Notes: generated by a model not told the origin, from the sequence alone. 64,000 nucleotides of DNA from Serinus canaria (GCF_022539315.1 NC_066313.1:30913059-30977058); one strand, 5' to 3'. Shown: positions 24,852 through 38,249, counted from the stretch's first letter. Numbers and translations are program-made.

Positions 24852-25447
24852 TGTCATCATGGTTTAACTCCAGATAGCAACTATGTTCCATGCAGCCACT
24901 GTCTCTATTCCACCTCCAGGGGAATGAGAAGAATTGGAGAAACAGGTAAAATCTGTGAGTTCAGACAATAAATTTATAATTGAAATTAAAAAAAGAATAC
25001 TAATGATAGCAATATATTATTAAAACAGCAAAATAATGATGATGATTATAATAATAATAACAACAAAAACCAGGGAAAAAATAAAAAGAGAGGACTAAAA
25101 CCCAAATGAGACATAGGACACATTATACCACTGGTCCCTGACAAATGCCCAGGTCATCCCCAGCAGCAATTGGCCAACTCCTCCCAGTTTATATACTGAG
25201 TTTATATACTATGCTTTATGGTGTGGAATATCCCTTTGGCCACTTTGGGTCAGCCATCCTGATCATGCTCCCTCACAGCCTCTTGTGCACCTGTGCATGG
25301 GAAGCTGCATTTGGGGTTAGCCCAACTTAGCAAAGACTAAAGCATCAGTGTGTTATCAACACTGTTTTCATACTAAATCCAAACCCTATAGCACTATATT
25401 AGCTACGTTGGAAGAAAATTAACTCTATCCCAGCAAAAACCAAGACA
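24852..25447 (-). mobile_element. Solo LTR of an avian endogenous retrovirus
   Basis: About 596 bp bounded by TG...CA. Read on the minus strand, the 5' end at 25447 is TGTCTTGGTTTTTGCTGGGA followed by TAGAGTTAATTTTCTTCCAA; then come the AACACACTGATGCTTTAG phrase, GGGATATTCCACACCATAAA, TATA boxes, an AT-triplet tract, and a 3' end with CTGGAGTTAAACCATG and GATGACA. This order matches an LTR family I recall from songbird and other neoavian genomes. No gag, pol or env sequence is on either side, so the provirus was reduced by LTR-LTR recombination. I see no clear target-site duplication; the flanks are TTTAA and TAAGC. The sequence is diverged enough that the insertion is not recent. Confidence 0.88.
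25186..25210 (-). promoter_or_regulatory. Tandemly duplicated TATA box of the solo LTR
   Basis: AGTTTATATACT occurs at 25186-25197 and again at 25199-25210, with a 13-bp period. On the LTR sense (minus) strand each contains TATATAAA. The family normally has one such box in its U3 promoter, so this is a local duplication. Whether either box is active is unknown. Confidence 0.75.
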
Positions 25448-28400
25448 TAAGCTGTCATATTCCCTCCAGAATCCTATGTTTCTTATCAGGTGTTTGATGC
25501 CATATTCCAGTTCTAGCAAATAACAAGAAGGAAGAATCTCAATGAGAAAGGGAATCAGATGAGAATCAATAACCAGTGTTAGCAGGGAACAGTGAGGGGT
25601 ATGTTTGCCCAACATCAGAGTGGAAGTGTGGGTTTTTATGAATAATTACAGAAACTGATGAGACCTTTCAAAAAAAAAAAACCTGAAAATTTTCTAGCAG
25701 AAAAATACAAGAGAGATTTCAGCTGATATGCAGTGGCAGAGAAATATTAACACTGCTTCTTGTATCTGGCAGCTTAAGCACTTCTCAGAGCACTGCAGAC
25801 TGTACACATTTATGATGTTTATTCTCCAAGGTTAAACTTCAGTTGTTCTTAACATTTATAAAATATACTCCCATTTAGAAACAATACAATGGAGTAAATA
25901 TTAAAAAGATTAATATAACCATTCATATTTAAGAAGAAAAAGTGCTTCACTCTTTTTGGTCTTTTAAAGATAATGTTTTCCTGTATTTACTTCAAATACA
26001 ATGTAATCATAACTTCAGCACCTGCTGTCCAGAGTTTTTGGGGTTAGGTGAGATACAGACAAAAGCCTTGGTAAACACCTCAGCTTTTCTGTCCTCCTAC
26101 TTTTTACCAGGATATAAAATAAAGCAGCAGAAATTTCTTATCTTCCTAGTAGAATGCTGTGAGTAATAACTAGCAAATGCCTGCAAGGTTCTAAGAACTT
26201 TAATCCTATTTACTGGAGAGGTCAAACTCTTGTGCTTCCAAGAGGAAACAAAGATTTTATAACATGGAAAAAGCAGGTTTGTTCCAATGCATACATTAAT
26301 CCTGAGAAGAGCCAAGTATCCTTTCAAGCTCATGGCAAAGAATTGTAATGTGTGGTAGATACTTTGATACAACTTTATGTGAATTAAGATCAAGCAGTTT
26401 TTCAACACCCTTTGTTATTTAAACCCATGGTTCATTGCAAGGCTGTGCACGTGTGTCTGCCTTTGCTCCAAGGCAGTTCAACAGAATAAGCTCAGATCTA
26501 AAAGTGCTTCTGCTCTCAGTGAGGTCTACCTTGTTCCCTTGAGAAAGAAAACCTGCTCTGTCAAAACCCCTCAGAGAGCAAGTGGAATGGACACAGAAGT
26601 TTGTATATACGTTAATCACCCCTCATTAATGCAAGGATAACTTTAATTTTTGTGCTAACCAATTTTCACTGAGGCAACAAAAAAAGTCCAAAAGGCCATG
26701 TGGTAGTATGTAATAGCTGGGGGACAGAGACCAATCCTTCTATGCAACCCCATTGTCACAAAATAATAGAATGGAGATTTTTCATGGAGTTGCTGGTATA
26801 CAAAAACTCATTTCCTGACAGTCAAAGGCTTAAGAGCAATGATATTTGTTGATTGAGAATCTTTGAATAAATAGCCTGAGTCATGCAACCTCTGCCTATA
26901 CACTCAAGCTCAAGAAAATCCTTCCAAGTTAAGTTTCTCATGAATTTAATGTGCTCAAGCAACACAGGAGCTATACACAACCTAATAAATAAATTGGGTT
27001 ACATAACTCTGCTAAAAATGTATTTAATCTCACCTTCATGAGAACAGATTAACAAAATGGTAGACAGTATTTTTCCTGAGCATTCACAACAGTTGTGATA
27101 AACTGGCATCTCATCACTTAAGTTTATTTTAGCTTCTGTAGAGCCCATCAGAAATAAAGAGTGAAAAACAGTCTGTAAGCAGTGTATTCTTTTACATTGT
27201 TGTCATAGTACATTGTGTCATTTCAGCTGATATTAAGAGTTGTCAGATCATATTAATGCTATAAGTCAAGGAAATGGTAATGGGATGAGACACACCAGAT
27301 ACAGATACCAGGAGCTAAATCACAATTCATTTGCATGTCTTCCTTGACTTCATTAGTTGATTGGTATCTCACCATGATCACAGCAGTCTCCAGAAAAATA
27401 GAAATATCTTGCCAAAGTACATGTAGTTCAAGTATCAGTACTGAGTAGTTAGACTACATATTACAAAAGATGCTAGTTTTAGATAAGTGGATATAAATAT
27501 ATTTTTGAATCTTAAGCTCTGAGAGACTTTTTTTTCTCAAATAATACTACACTTAAGATAGCTTTTCATGTTCAATAACTCTAAGTGCTTTTAGCTTTTC
27601 AGCAAAGAGTCTCATCAGTGGGATTCTATAAAACTATATGGAAAAGACATTTATGAGTAGAATAGCTGTATATACATAGATATTTTCAAACTCATCTGAG
27701 TTTTAAATTCTACTGATAGTCTGGAAAACAAATATGTTTGATTTGGGATGTTTACTGCTGGTCTGGTTTTATTTGGTTGAGTTATTTTGGTTTGGTCTGA
27801 GATTTTCTTCACTTTTAAGGGACAGTATTCTTGACAAACATTAAATCTTTCTGTGTCAGTACCAGAACCATTATTTCTGATACATACACCAAAATTTCTT
27901 AAATTTCTCAGCTCCCTTTTATGCTGTAAATAATGAAAATAATATTTTGTCCAGCAAGTTTAAATCCATTCTCAACTCTGAGTTGACACTCAAGAACAAG
28001 AAGATTCTTGAAACACTTCAACATGTGCTTGCAATAAAATAGGGGGGTTGAGGTACTTTCAAAAAAAAAAAACCTTCTCATAATTTGCAGGTTTAGATAA
28101 CCAGGTCATCAGTAGAAATAAAATTGTTTAAAAAAGGCTGAACACATCTGGCTAATATGAAAAAGACCCCAGTATACTATCCTTCCCTAAGTGCTAGTCT
28201 CAGAAAAAAAAAAAAAAAAAGAAGAACACCAATCAAACCATTAAAGAATCCTGCCTATCTTCTTACTTTTCTGGTTTCCAAGAGGATAGCAATTTAGTGA
28301 GTCCAGAACTCACTAAGCTACCATGCAATTTGAGCCATGTTGAATTGAGCATTTGATAGACTAACTTTGCAATGTCTGCATCACAAGCACAATATCTTCA

Positions 28401-29810
28401 GGACCAGCCAGGCCACTGTACATGACATAATGTCACCATTTCCCTTAAGAGATTTCTCAAGTAAAAAATATCCTGCAGCAAAGAATAATTGACAGCCAGA
28501 TCTTCTGATAAACTTGATGGAAAGTCAGAAAATTCATTAAGGATACAGAAAAGGGCTATAGATATTTCACACAGATGGAGAACATGTTAGATATGATCTT
28601 ATTTATACAACATCTTAGCTATAGCTGACATGCTATGACGGGGTTACAGAATCAGATTTTGGTTTCTTTAAGCACTGGGTCTGTAGATCTTATTCCTAAA
28701 AATGTTTGATGTTTAGCCAAGTTACAGTTTCAAATTTAATGTTGGATGATAGAGCCGTGCATACAACCTTTATACATATAAAACATCTGCCACTGAAGGC
28801 CATAGTCTTGATTTAGTTCTGTAACTAACCATTAGATAAACAACAAGAGCAATAAGAGAATAATTCAGCAGTTATCAAAACACTATGTTTCTCTAATTGT
28901 TTTTATGTAATTTTGAAACTAGTTTAACTATGGGTCACTTGGAAGGCTACTGCAGATGCATAACATCTTTGGTTCTTAAAATCCGTTGTCAAATCAATCC
29001 CATATTTTATTTTTTTCTCAAATCAGAACTGTTATAGATTTTTTTGGTTGTATTAAAATAGAAAAACTCTGAAAACCAACCTCTGTCTGAAATTTTAACA
29101 ATGGCATAATCTGATATTATGACTTAGACTTGAGACACTGTAGAAATTTAAGCATGCCATAAGATGAATTTATCCTGGCCACTACCTCTGTAACCTGGGG
29201 ACTATTAACAATGTTTAGCTTAGTGGAGCTCTTTCTAACACCTCCTAGTCCTGAGCAGCTTCTTTACTCCCATATGCAGTGGCACTGATAAAGTACACCA
29301 GCATGATAAAATTGTGCTCTCTTTAACTCCCTGTCTAATTGAGATTCTGCATTTGGGTTTTGCCTTTCTCATTGAAAAAGATCTAGACTGAACAGAATGA
29401 AGCAGACTTCCCATTCCTGGGTTGGCCAAAGAAATTGAAATTGCACCTGAAATTGAAGTTTTTGGCATTTATTCCTTCCATCTTAAAAAAAGCACCAAAT
29501 TCAAGGTGCTAACCCTCTGGATGACCCTTTTTGTCTCTAGATTGTTGTTAAAAAAAGCAAAAAAATCTGAATAAATGAAGCTGTTACTTATTCTAGAAAT
29601 AAAGTTATTTCCATTCATTTTAGTTATCTTTTCAGTGAGTTTTTGTGCCTCTTTGCCCCAGCTCTGTGGTCTACAGTGTACAAGAGACAAGGTGATCAAC
29701 AAAAACCAGCAGTGAGGTGTGCTGTGTCTGTTTGCTATATTGATGTTTTCTTACACAGTTTAGTACCTGATGAAGAGCAGGCTTTTTTTTTTTTTAATTG
29801 ATTTTATGTA
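25448..29810. other. Intergenic sequence, no recognised gene or repeat
   Basis: AT-rich DNA with A runs at about 25670-25682, 28062-28072 and 28205-28220. No CR1, LTR end or plausible exon was recognised. A T run at about 29783-29795 lies just outside the following CR1. Confidence 0.6.
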
Positions 29811-30015
29811 GAATAGAATCACAGAACCTAAGAATCATTTAGGTTGAAACAGACCCCTGTGATCATAGAGTCCAGCTGTTAACTTAGCCCTGCCAAGCCC
29901 ACCACTAAAATGTGTCCCTGTTTTCCACACCTACACATCTTCTGAATACCTCCAGGGATGGTGACTCCACTGCTGCCCTGAACAGCCTGATACAGTGCTT
30001 AATTACCCTTAATGA
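29811..30015 (-). mobile_element. CR1 LINE 3' tail
   Basis: On the plus strand it begins GAATAGAATCACAGAACC and continues AAGAATCATTTAGGTTGAAA, TCATAGAGTCCAGCTGTTAA, AGCCCACCACTAAAATGTGT and CCAGGGATGGTGACTCCACT. This is the reverse complement of a sense CR1 tail. It is 5'-truncated near 30015 at the ACAGTGCTTAATTACCCTTA phrase. Confidence 0.92.
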
Positions 30016-33000
30016 TTTATCTATATGTTGGATGCAAATGTATCCTGAGGTGTATTTTTGTGGCCATCTTTGATTTCCATATGATTCAAATAGAAATTTA
30101 AAGATTTTTTCATCCTCTTCAGAAGTCAGAGTTTTGCAAAGTAATCAGATGCTTAAATACTAGTCCCACTGACGTGGCTGCTTACACACATTTCTTTGAC
30201 AGATCTGGGGTGGATCAGGTAAAACAGCAAAACAAAAGCACCTACTGCATCCCCAAAGCTGTGCTGAGGTGTCCAAGGTAGGATTGTTTTCCATATTGCT
30301 TCAGCTGTTGGCAAAATAATTGACAAGAGGGTTTATCATCTTTCTTGTGCAAGTTCATCAGTGACTAACAGTCCTCCTGATAATCACTGAAATGCTGCAC
30401 CAAAACAATTCAGCTATTAATTTGTCAGATCAGAGTATTCTTCTGAGTCATAAGGCAAATTCATTTCATTTGAATGTCAATTAATAAAACAAGGAGAAGG
30501 GAAAAGAGACCCAAGCTTAATAAAATCCCTCATTAGTCTATTAATATAACTGTAAATAGAAATTTTTCTCCTTCTATTGTTTGAATTTGTTATATTACTT
30601 GGCTTCTTAAATAGAGTTTATATTTAAAAAAAGCCCAAAAAACAAAACCCAAACCAAAGCCACCAAACACAACCTAGTCCAGGGAAGTGTATGATTTAGG
30701 GGAGAAAGCCTTAGGGTTCTTGGGTAGCATATCTGATTTCAGGAGCTACTGATGAAAATCTCTGTTCAGGGAAGCCAGCAGAAGTCAAAGGCACTCTTCC
30801 CTCCCCAGATGATGTTAACAGGCATTTTATGAATTCTTCAGTGAGCTGATGTTTTGCTTAGCACTCTTTGGGTGGATATATGCAGCAGTCTTCAAAATGG
30901 CCACATCAGACTGATCTCTGTTATTTCACAGCAGCAGCAGCAGCAGCAGCAGCAGCTCTACCCTATGATCAGTCCCTTCTCTCTCATCTTGGATCCCAAG
31001 TGCATGTCTATTCATGATGTTAATAGAAATTACTCAAGAGACTCCTAACTTGCCTCATATATGTGGAATATCCAATCTGGGCATGTAATTCCCGGTTCTT
31101 CATCTCTAGTAGTGGGCTTGCCCCTGAAAGAACCAGAGGAGAAGTGGATCCTGCAATCAGAGAGAGCTGCTGTCTGTGTTACATACCTTAGACTCAATTA
31201 ATGGCGTACCAGGTGCCCCTTGCTTTTTCAGACATGTCTGTTCCTACTGCCCGAGAGCTCTTAGGGATAATTGATTCTGGCACTTCTATTACTACCCAGA
31301 AACACAAGGGCATATTTTTTACATTCACTCAGACAGTGACTCGAGGAGAATGGTTTTCCTACAGGATAATTTTTGCACTACCTAACTGTGCCTTTGCTGA
31401 GAATGTGTGCAGACATGGCACTCCAAACACATAGTGGTGAGTGCAACATAAGCGTGAGAGATTCAGAATGCTTTTTGTTTCAGCATTCTTGTTTTTATAT
31501 GTCTGTGCTCTATATTCAGTCAATGAAACAGCCTTTCAATTAAAGAAATTCCTAGTGCTCCAACATCTAGACAAAAAGAATATTTTTTCTGATATCTTCT
31601 TCCTATTTTTATTCTTTCCTTTCTGTACTTGTTCACTTGTAACTAAACATGGGTGAGAACTAGCCTGTAAGTTACAAAATTTCATAGAGGTCACAAAGAA
31701 ATAAAGAGAATTATGTATGCTTTCATAAGTGGTTTCATCATAAAATATTTCTGGGATGCAGAGATAGAAGTACATACAAAAGCTCTTCATTTGGTATCAT
31801 TGTTCCTGATTTCCTGTCCACACACAGCTGTGTGCTTGCACACAGAAAAATGTTGGTGCTATGAGAATTCAAGAAATGGAAAAGAATTGAAAGAGATGGA
31901 GTTTTGGTGCTTCTGTATAGGTAAATGTTCCAACATGTATTTAATTTTCCTGCCAGTTCCTTAGACTAAAAGCTTATGAATATAAATTTCATCAGTGAGT
32001 TTTCTGTGATGTAGCAGAAGGAAGAACTAACAGCACTATATTTGAACAATGCAAACTTAGATCAAAAATTATTTTCCAAAGTTGATATGCCAAATATTCA
32101 AAAAAATCCTATTAAACTACAAGTGAAAATCTACATGCAGACAATGAACTGCACATGTCCACAAAGACTCAGTTATACACCATTTTTCCTATTATCCCTA
32201 GACACAAGCCTATTTGCTCATAAATAATTGAATATGGGTCAAATTCACAGCAGCAGGAACGTGACTAAGCTGAGAGATGTAGTCCTTACTGGGATCTGCT
32301 GCCTTGTGCCTCTATCTAAACATGGAATGCACTGCTCTCTCAATACTTCAGCTTGAGAGGCTGAGCCCAAACCCTTGTTACTAAGATTTGTATGAAGGCA
32401 GAGGACTGGGAAGAGTTTGACTTGTGGAAATGGCTACTGAATCTTCCTCTTCAGCTATCCAAGCAAGACCAAGAAAAACTACTATTTTTAAAATATATCT
32501 GGATGAAGCAAGCCCCTTTAGTGTTTGAAGAGCATGAAAATCACAAACTGCTTGAAAATGCTGGTCCATCTCCAAAAGATGGGCTGAAGTACACTTTCTT
32601 GTGCTGTCAGAAATCTTTCAGTAGAGTTTGAAATGTGGGCTGAGTAAGATCAGAGGTACGTGGAAGATACTTTAAATCATTTGAGTAGGTGGTTCTCTAT
32701 GACTTGGGCTAATTGTATGAACCTCACTGTTTCCCTGCTGCCTTGGTCTCACAGGCTCCTTTGTGTCTCTCTTTTGTCCCTCAGAAAGTCCCACAGAAGG
32801 AGGTGTTAGGTAGCCTCAGTTTTTCCAGGGGATGGGGCCATAATGGGAGCTGCGTGCACAGAAAACACAATGGGCAGAAATACAATGTTACTAGAAACTT
32901 CCTCTTTGAGTTTTTTCTCTCTCCCACCATCCCTGAACATGGATATCCACACACAAGACTGCTGAGCAGAGATTACAGGAAGAAAATTACTCCTAACCAT

Positions 33001-33897
33001 GAGACATGAGAAAATTATACCTGCATAGCCACAGAGTTATTTTGTACTTTTTTTTTGTAGGTTGCTGTTTTTAAATACTGAGGGAATTTATGTCTGCTGA
33101 TAATTAGAGATGTTTATGACATGCATTAAGAGTAAGCCTTCACACTGGCTTTTTGGAAACCTCTGGATTCATGTTAATGGCTCGAGTTTGCTAACAATTT
33201 ACAGGCAAACACTTACCACTCTAATACAGCACTTACTCATTTGTTCTTCATATTTTTATTTTTATGTGTATCTCTGCCTGAGGTCCAGAAATTACTTACT
33301 CCATCACCCATGCTGCTTCTCCTACTTAAAGATGTAAATGTGTCTCAATTGTACAAGATATTTAGCATATCCTTAATTTTAAGTGTATGAATACTCCCAC
33401 TGAGGTAAATGGGACCACAGCTAAGAGTTAGGCTCACGCTTAAATTGCTTATTCAGAGCTAAGAGAGAGCACAGACTTGGCTTCCTGAATCCTGCACCAT
33501 CCAGGATTTTGCCTCATGAATTAGTGCTATGTTGTTGTGTAAATCCTCTGTTGAACATCATCCTGCCAGGTCCTCTCACTTCTCTCTTGTTTTCCTGAGG
33601 TGTCAAGCATCTCATTTACCTGCTTGAAAGTGTTATTTTCTAATGCAGCTCTGAGTGAATAGTAATTTCTGGAGGGTTCAGGCCAGCACTCATCTGCATG
33701 AGCATGACACTAGCTGGTGATGCAGGTGTAATCCTCAAATTGCAATGTGTTGCTCCGTGGATTTTACACAGTGAAGTACAATCTATCGAAACAGTGCTTT
33801 TCTCTGCTTTTCATATTTTTACAACCAGTGGGTGGTTTGCATGAAGGTTTTAAGGACAGTGAGGTCAGTAAAGGTCAGCAATGCAGTCTCTCTTATG
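30016..33897. other. Intergenic sequence with a CAG tract
   Basis: AT-rich DNA without a recognised gene or transposon, except the (CAG)9 tract annotated separately. Frames up to 98 codons (for example 32713-33009 plus) lack domains. Confidence 0.55.
30929..30955 (+). repeat. (CAG)9 trinucleotide repeat
   Basis: Nine perfect CAG units in AT-rich surroundings. In one plus frame (30854-31048, 64 codons) it would encode nine glutamines, but the frame has no other protein-like feature and no splice support. It is best read as a noncoding microsatellite. Confidence 0.92.
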
Positions 33898-34170
33898 TTC
33901 ACAGAATCATAGGATGGTTTGCTTTGAAAGAGACCTTACAGGTCATTTAGATTCAGACCCAGTGCCATGGGCAGGGCCATCTTCTACTAGACCAGGTTGC
34001 TCAGAGCCCCATCCAACATTGCCTTGAACATTTCCAGGGATGGGGCATCTTTAGGCAGCCTGTGGAAGTGGCTCATCACCTTCACAACAAACATTTCCTT
34101 CCTGACATGCAATGCAAACCTCCTCTCTTTCAGTTTGGATTCATTCCCCCTTGTCCTGTCCCTGCACACC
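33898..34170 (-). mobile_element. CR1 LINE 3' fragment
   Basis: Plus-strand text opens TCACAGAATCATAGGATGG and runs through CCATGGGCAGGGCCATCTTC, TAGACCAGGTTGCTCAGAGC, CCCATCCAACATTGCCTTGA, CATTTCCAGGGATGGGGCAT and CCCCCTTGTCCTGTCCCTGC. It is the reverse complement of the end of CR1 ORF2 plus the 3' UTR. In the minus direction (33987-34205) a short frame keeps the 'RTRGNESKLKERRFAL' ending of the ORF2 C-terminus, so this is one of the less eroded copies. Confidence 0.93.
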
Positions 34171-35161
34171 CCTGGGTGTTCTGCACAACACACCTGAAGC
34201 CTCAAAAAACACAGTCAGACAACACAATCCTTATTTTGGGAAACTTGACCCCAAACTGCTTCCTAATCCTCCAGAAACTTTACCCTTCATGAAATCTGAC
34301 TCTTTCAGAGACCCAGACAGATTAAATTCTGCTATTGCCCTGAATGTTATTTCTGTGAGGATCAAAGCGTTTATACTCTGTCTTGTACAACCCTCATGAT
34401 ACAGAAGGATTTCTATAAAAACAGGCAATTTATTCACATTTTAAAATCAAAACTATAATCTGAAAATTTGAAAGCCTGTTTGTCTGACCCCTCTCTGTTT
34501 TCCTTTATGCTTTTCAATTCTATTCTCTACACTTTTTGGAGAAGGGAATTCTCTTTTTTATGATGTTTTTATATGGGACAGATAATAGGTGCTCTCTTTT
34601 GAAAAGGAGAAAAAAGGAGCTTTCTCTTCCATAATACATGGTCCTGGCCACAAAATCAAAACAATTACAGCTGTGCATGACTTTTATTTTTTTTACAGCT
34701 TTTTACATGTTCCTCTAGAGTGCTATGCAGAGATAATTCTTACTATAACATTCACAAAATTATGTTCCTTAATACACTTGTCTGTTAAAAGAAGTCTTTA
34801 ATACAAGCAAAAGATTCAACATCACTAAAGAAACATCAAAAATCCTTCCAATTTTCTCAATCTGCTAAAAATAAATATTCATTGAAAAAAGAAGACATCT
34901 TGGAGGTAATGAGAGCAGATAAGGAGGAAGGATTCTCAGGTAGTACATTCACCTCCAAAAGCATCCATTCCTGTTTTATTTCTGCAGGTCATAGGTCATC
35001 TTTTACAGAAAATACTGCTTCAGCAACTTTTTGTTTTCTTTACAATTGCTTTCTAAAGACTATCAACAAAATAAAGAAAACAACATTATTCAAACTACTC
35101 CATGTATTGAATAGGAATGGACCCAAACAGAAAAAGGAAGGCTTTTTGCTTGTTGGGAAAC
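34171..35161. other. Intergenic sequence, no recognised gene or repeat
   Basis: AT-rich DNA; nothing recognisable. Confidence 0.6.
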
Positions 35162-35661
35162 TGTCCTGCTAAAGCAAGTTTTTGGAAGGGAAATCCTATT
35201 TGGGAGAGTAGCTACCAATCCCTCCAAACAATAGGTTGTGTTTCTGGCCACAGCAGGGTTAACTTTTGCAGCAGGCAGGAGTGGCAACAACAGGACCCTG
35301 GGGTTATGCAGAGGTGACCTCTCGCTGTGTGAAGGGGGCACAGAGGGTCAGGGAGTCAGGTTCTTTAGGATTTGCCAGGGAATGTGGTCTGGCGGTGCCG
35401 GGTTCCGCAGTCCTGACCAATTGCATGTGAACTGTTTGCTTTTCCTGTACTCTCTCAGCACTGTTCTTACTGTTCTCTTTCTTATTTCATTGCTGCTTCT
35501 CATAAATGCTCCTCATCTCAACCTGTGATCTTTACTTTTTTGTGCCTCCAATTCTCCTCTACAGCTGCTGCAGTGTTAGGGGAGGAGTGAGAGAGCAGCG
35601 CTTGTCTGAGGTGTTTCAGTGGGAATACTAAATTGAGGAATACCATTCCTAAACCTTGACA
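35162..35661 (+). mobile_element. Decayed LTR-like element
   Basis: The 3' half matches the R/U5 side of avian endogenous-retrovirus LTRs: TTATTTCATTGCTGCTTCTC, CTCATCTCAACCTGTGATCT, TTACTTTTTTGTGCCTCCAA, TTCTCCTCTACAG, then GGGGAGGAGTGAGAGAGCAG and an ending CCTAAACCTTGACA. The equivalent end in the solo LTR at 24852-25447 (reverse) is the TTAAACCATG...GACA end. The 5' limit at a TGTCCTGCTAAAG is a guess; the upstream half is not a family I recognise. No retroviral coding sequence adjoins it. Confidence 0.5.
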
Positions 35662-36710
35662 TTCTACACTGAGATCCCATGGCCCAAAGGCATCCAGGCA
35701 AGCAGGGAAAGAGGATAAGTGGAGCAAACAAAACATGATTGAATAAAACCCTTTTTTTTTTACAACTGATGTAACCTTTGAAGAGTTTACACTCAAAAAA
35801 TATGGATTTCATGACGTCAGGGATGACAAGAATATCTGAGGTTGAAATTTTTAAAAGTCAAATTCCCTCTTGTCATCACACTTCAATAAAAAAATCAATT
35901 TCTTCTCCATTTAATCATTTGATTATGTTTCATTTTAAATATGTGCAGATGGACACAATTGAAAGTCACAGTAAGACAAATTCTGTAATAGCAATATGCA
36001 CAATATCTGGATAAATGCCTATCTGATGCATGAAAACATCACCTACCGAGTTGTCTGCGGGTTCAAATTTCAGCAGAAAGGCATAAATGTAAGAGTCAAT
36101 AGTATTGCTTTTATACTTATGCATAGACAAAATGATCATTCATTACAACAATAGTGAATATTCCTCATGCCCTTTACACATACCTTCTCTGAAAACTCTC
36201 CTCTTGGCTAGTGAAGAATTCGAGGTCTGTATTTATTGCTCAAGGCAGCCATTTCTTTACAGCAAATGGATTCTGGAAAAATACTTTATTAGGATTTAAC
36301 TGTTGGCTACGTGTTGCTCTGAGAAATAAGACAGTGTGTATTTTTGAGCACTTCACCTGCCATAAACAACCTTCAGATCTGTAGATAAAACCTATTATCT
36401 TCATGCACTTGATATACAGAGCTATTAGAAGTGGGTTTGTATTTAGCAGGAGGCCCTCTTGCAGCACAAGAACCTGCTTCACCTGCCTGACATCAATCAG
36501 AGGGAGCTAATCATGATCATAATGCCAGTGTAGTGACTGGGAGGATGGTGGTATGGTCAAACCCTGGGATGATGAGGGATTCCTGATCACTACTCTTTAT
36601 ATTCCCACTCATATCTGTTCAACCTGTGTTTTAGTGAAGTATATTCCCTTTTTACACAATAGGTGCCAAAAGTAGAAATGAACTACAGTGGAATGATGAT
36701 TAGCAGCTTG

Positions 36711-36745
36711 CACATAGCATATGATTATTCACATAGCATATGATT
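36711..36745. repeat. 19-bp-period tandem duplication
   Basis: CACATAGCATATGATT occurs at 36711-36726 and 36730-36745 with ATT between. The copies are identical, indicating a recent local duplication. Confidence 0.93.
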
Positions 36746-38249
36746 CCTATTCTTCTTCCTCAGACAAAGGATTTACAGGATCTGATTTATCCACAGGTTG
36801 AGGCTTGCAGCTGGGACAGGCACAGGCCACCCACTGAAATCAGTAAGAAAGCAATATATCAGGTTTGCAGGAACAAGCCTTATAAATTGGCTTTTATAGG
36901 TGTTCCTTACTTGATTGTGTTCTCCTCATACACAACTGGCCATAGCTTTGAAATAAAAAGACAGGTAAAGGCAAGCACTCCTCATTATAGTCACTAAAAT
37001 AAATTGTTTAACTACTTTCTCCCTGACAAAAGTCCAAATCAACTGATGGTTTCTTATTCCAATTCTATGTGCTATTACATCCCTTCACAGTAGATAATTA
37101 CCCCAGTTGAAAGACACGTTGAACAGTTCTTTCCTGATCAGAAACAAATGAATAACACTACTCATGGAATTTGCAATGAAATAAATTCCACAAGCAGGAA
37201 ATCTGTACCCAGATGATTTGCCTACTCATCACCAGGAATGACTGAACAGAGAGTAAAATTTTGGACAACAGTTTAATCAAAAACCAGAGACCAAAAGCTA
37301 TCAGACAATATCAGAATATGTGCAAGAGAAAAGAAAAAATTCAGTATGAAAAATATGTGGTTTTCTAGGGCATTGATATTCATTTTTCCTGTCTGTACAT
37401 TTCTGTTTACATTCTATGTGGAATGAGTGGTCAAACATTTACCAAAAATAAATGCTAAAATTGCAAGTGGAACCATTGTGATGAACACTCATGCAAATGT
37501 ATTTGTGGTTGAATGGATTGTGCCTTTTTGCTGTCAACAATGAAAGCAAAACCCTGTGGCTGATTTAATAAATCTCTGCAAGGCATCTAGATGGAGTTTA
37601 ACACAGAGAGCACAGGATATTTGAGGCTTGCCATTGTGCACAGAAAATAAAAAAAATCCCCAAATATATTTGGGGGAAAAGCAAGTAAACTCATCTGTTT
37701 GAAGATACTATTATTCGGATAGAAAGAGAAGATAAATTTGTCAGATAAAATATTTATGGAGACTTTTTAAAAATGGCTTTTTCATCCTGACCGAAGCACA
37801 TCATAACTGAACTGTGTACAACTGAGACATAATGAAATGACTTTCCTTAGATATCCAAAACTTATACAAACCTATTTAATATTTTATAGTCCCAGTATGA
37901 CATTTCATGAGATCAGACTGACAGCCTTTGACAAAGAACAAACATAGAGCAAAGAAAAAATGCACTAAAAAAACGAAAAAGGAGAAAAAGTTCTGAAGCT
38001 AAAAGTAGCATATCTTCCCTTTCAAATGATTTTGTTTAAACACATGGAAAACAAAACAAATATTTAAATGAAGATGTCAGCCAATGATAATCACATTTCA
38101 AAAGAGAATGGTACCTGATCTTATTAAAGGTTAAAATAAGTTTGTATGTCATCTAAATCAGATTATTCCCTGGAAATAGAAGTAAACCACCAAAAAAAAG
38201 AATAAAAATAATTCACTACTCTATTCCAACAGAAGTTCGCAATATGTGT

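Noticed and set aside
24852..25447. Part of a full provirus
   Set aside because: No second LTR of this family, primer-binding site or gag/pol/env similarity is visible nearby; it is a solo LTR.
30854..31048. Polyglutamine-containing small protein
   Set aside because: The glutamines come only from a CAG microsatellite; the rest of the 64-codon frame is unremarkable.
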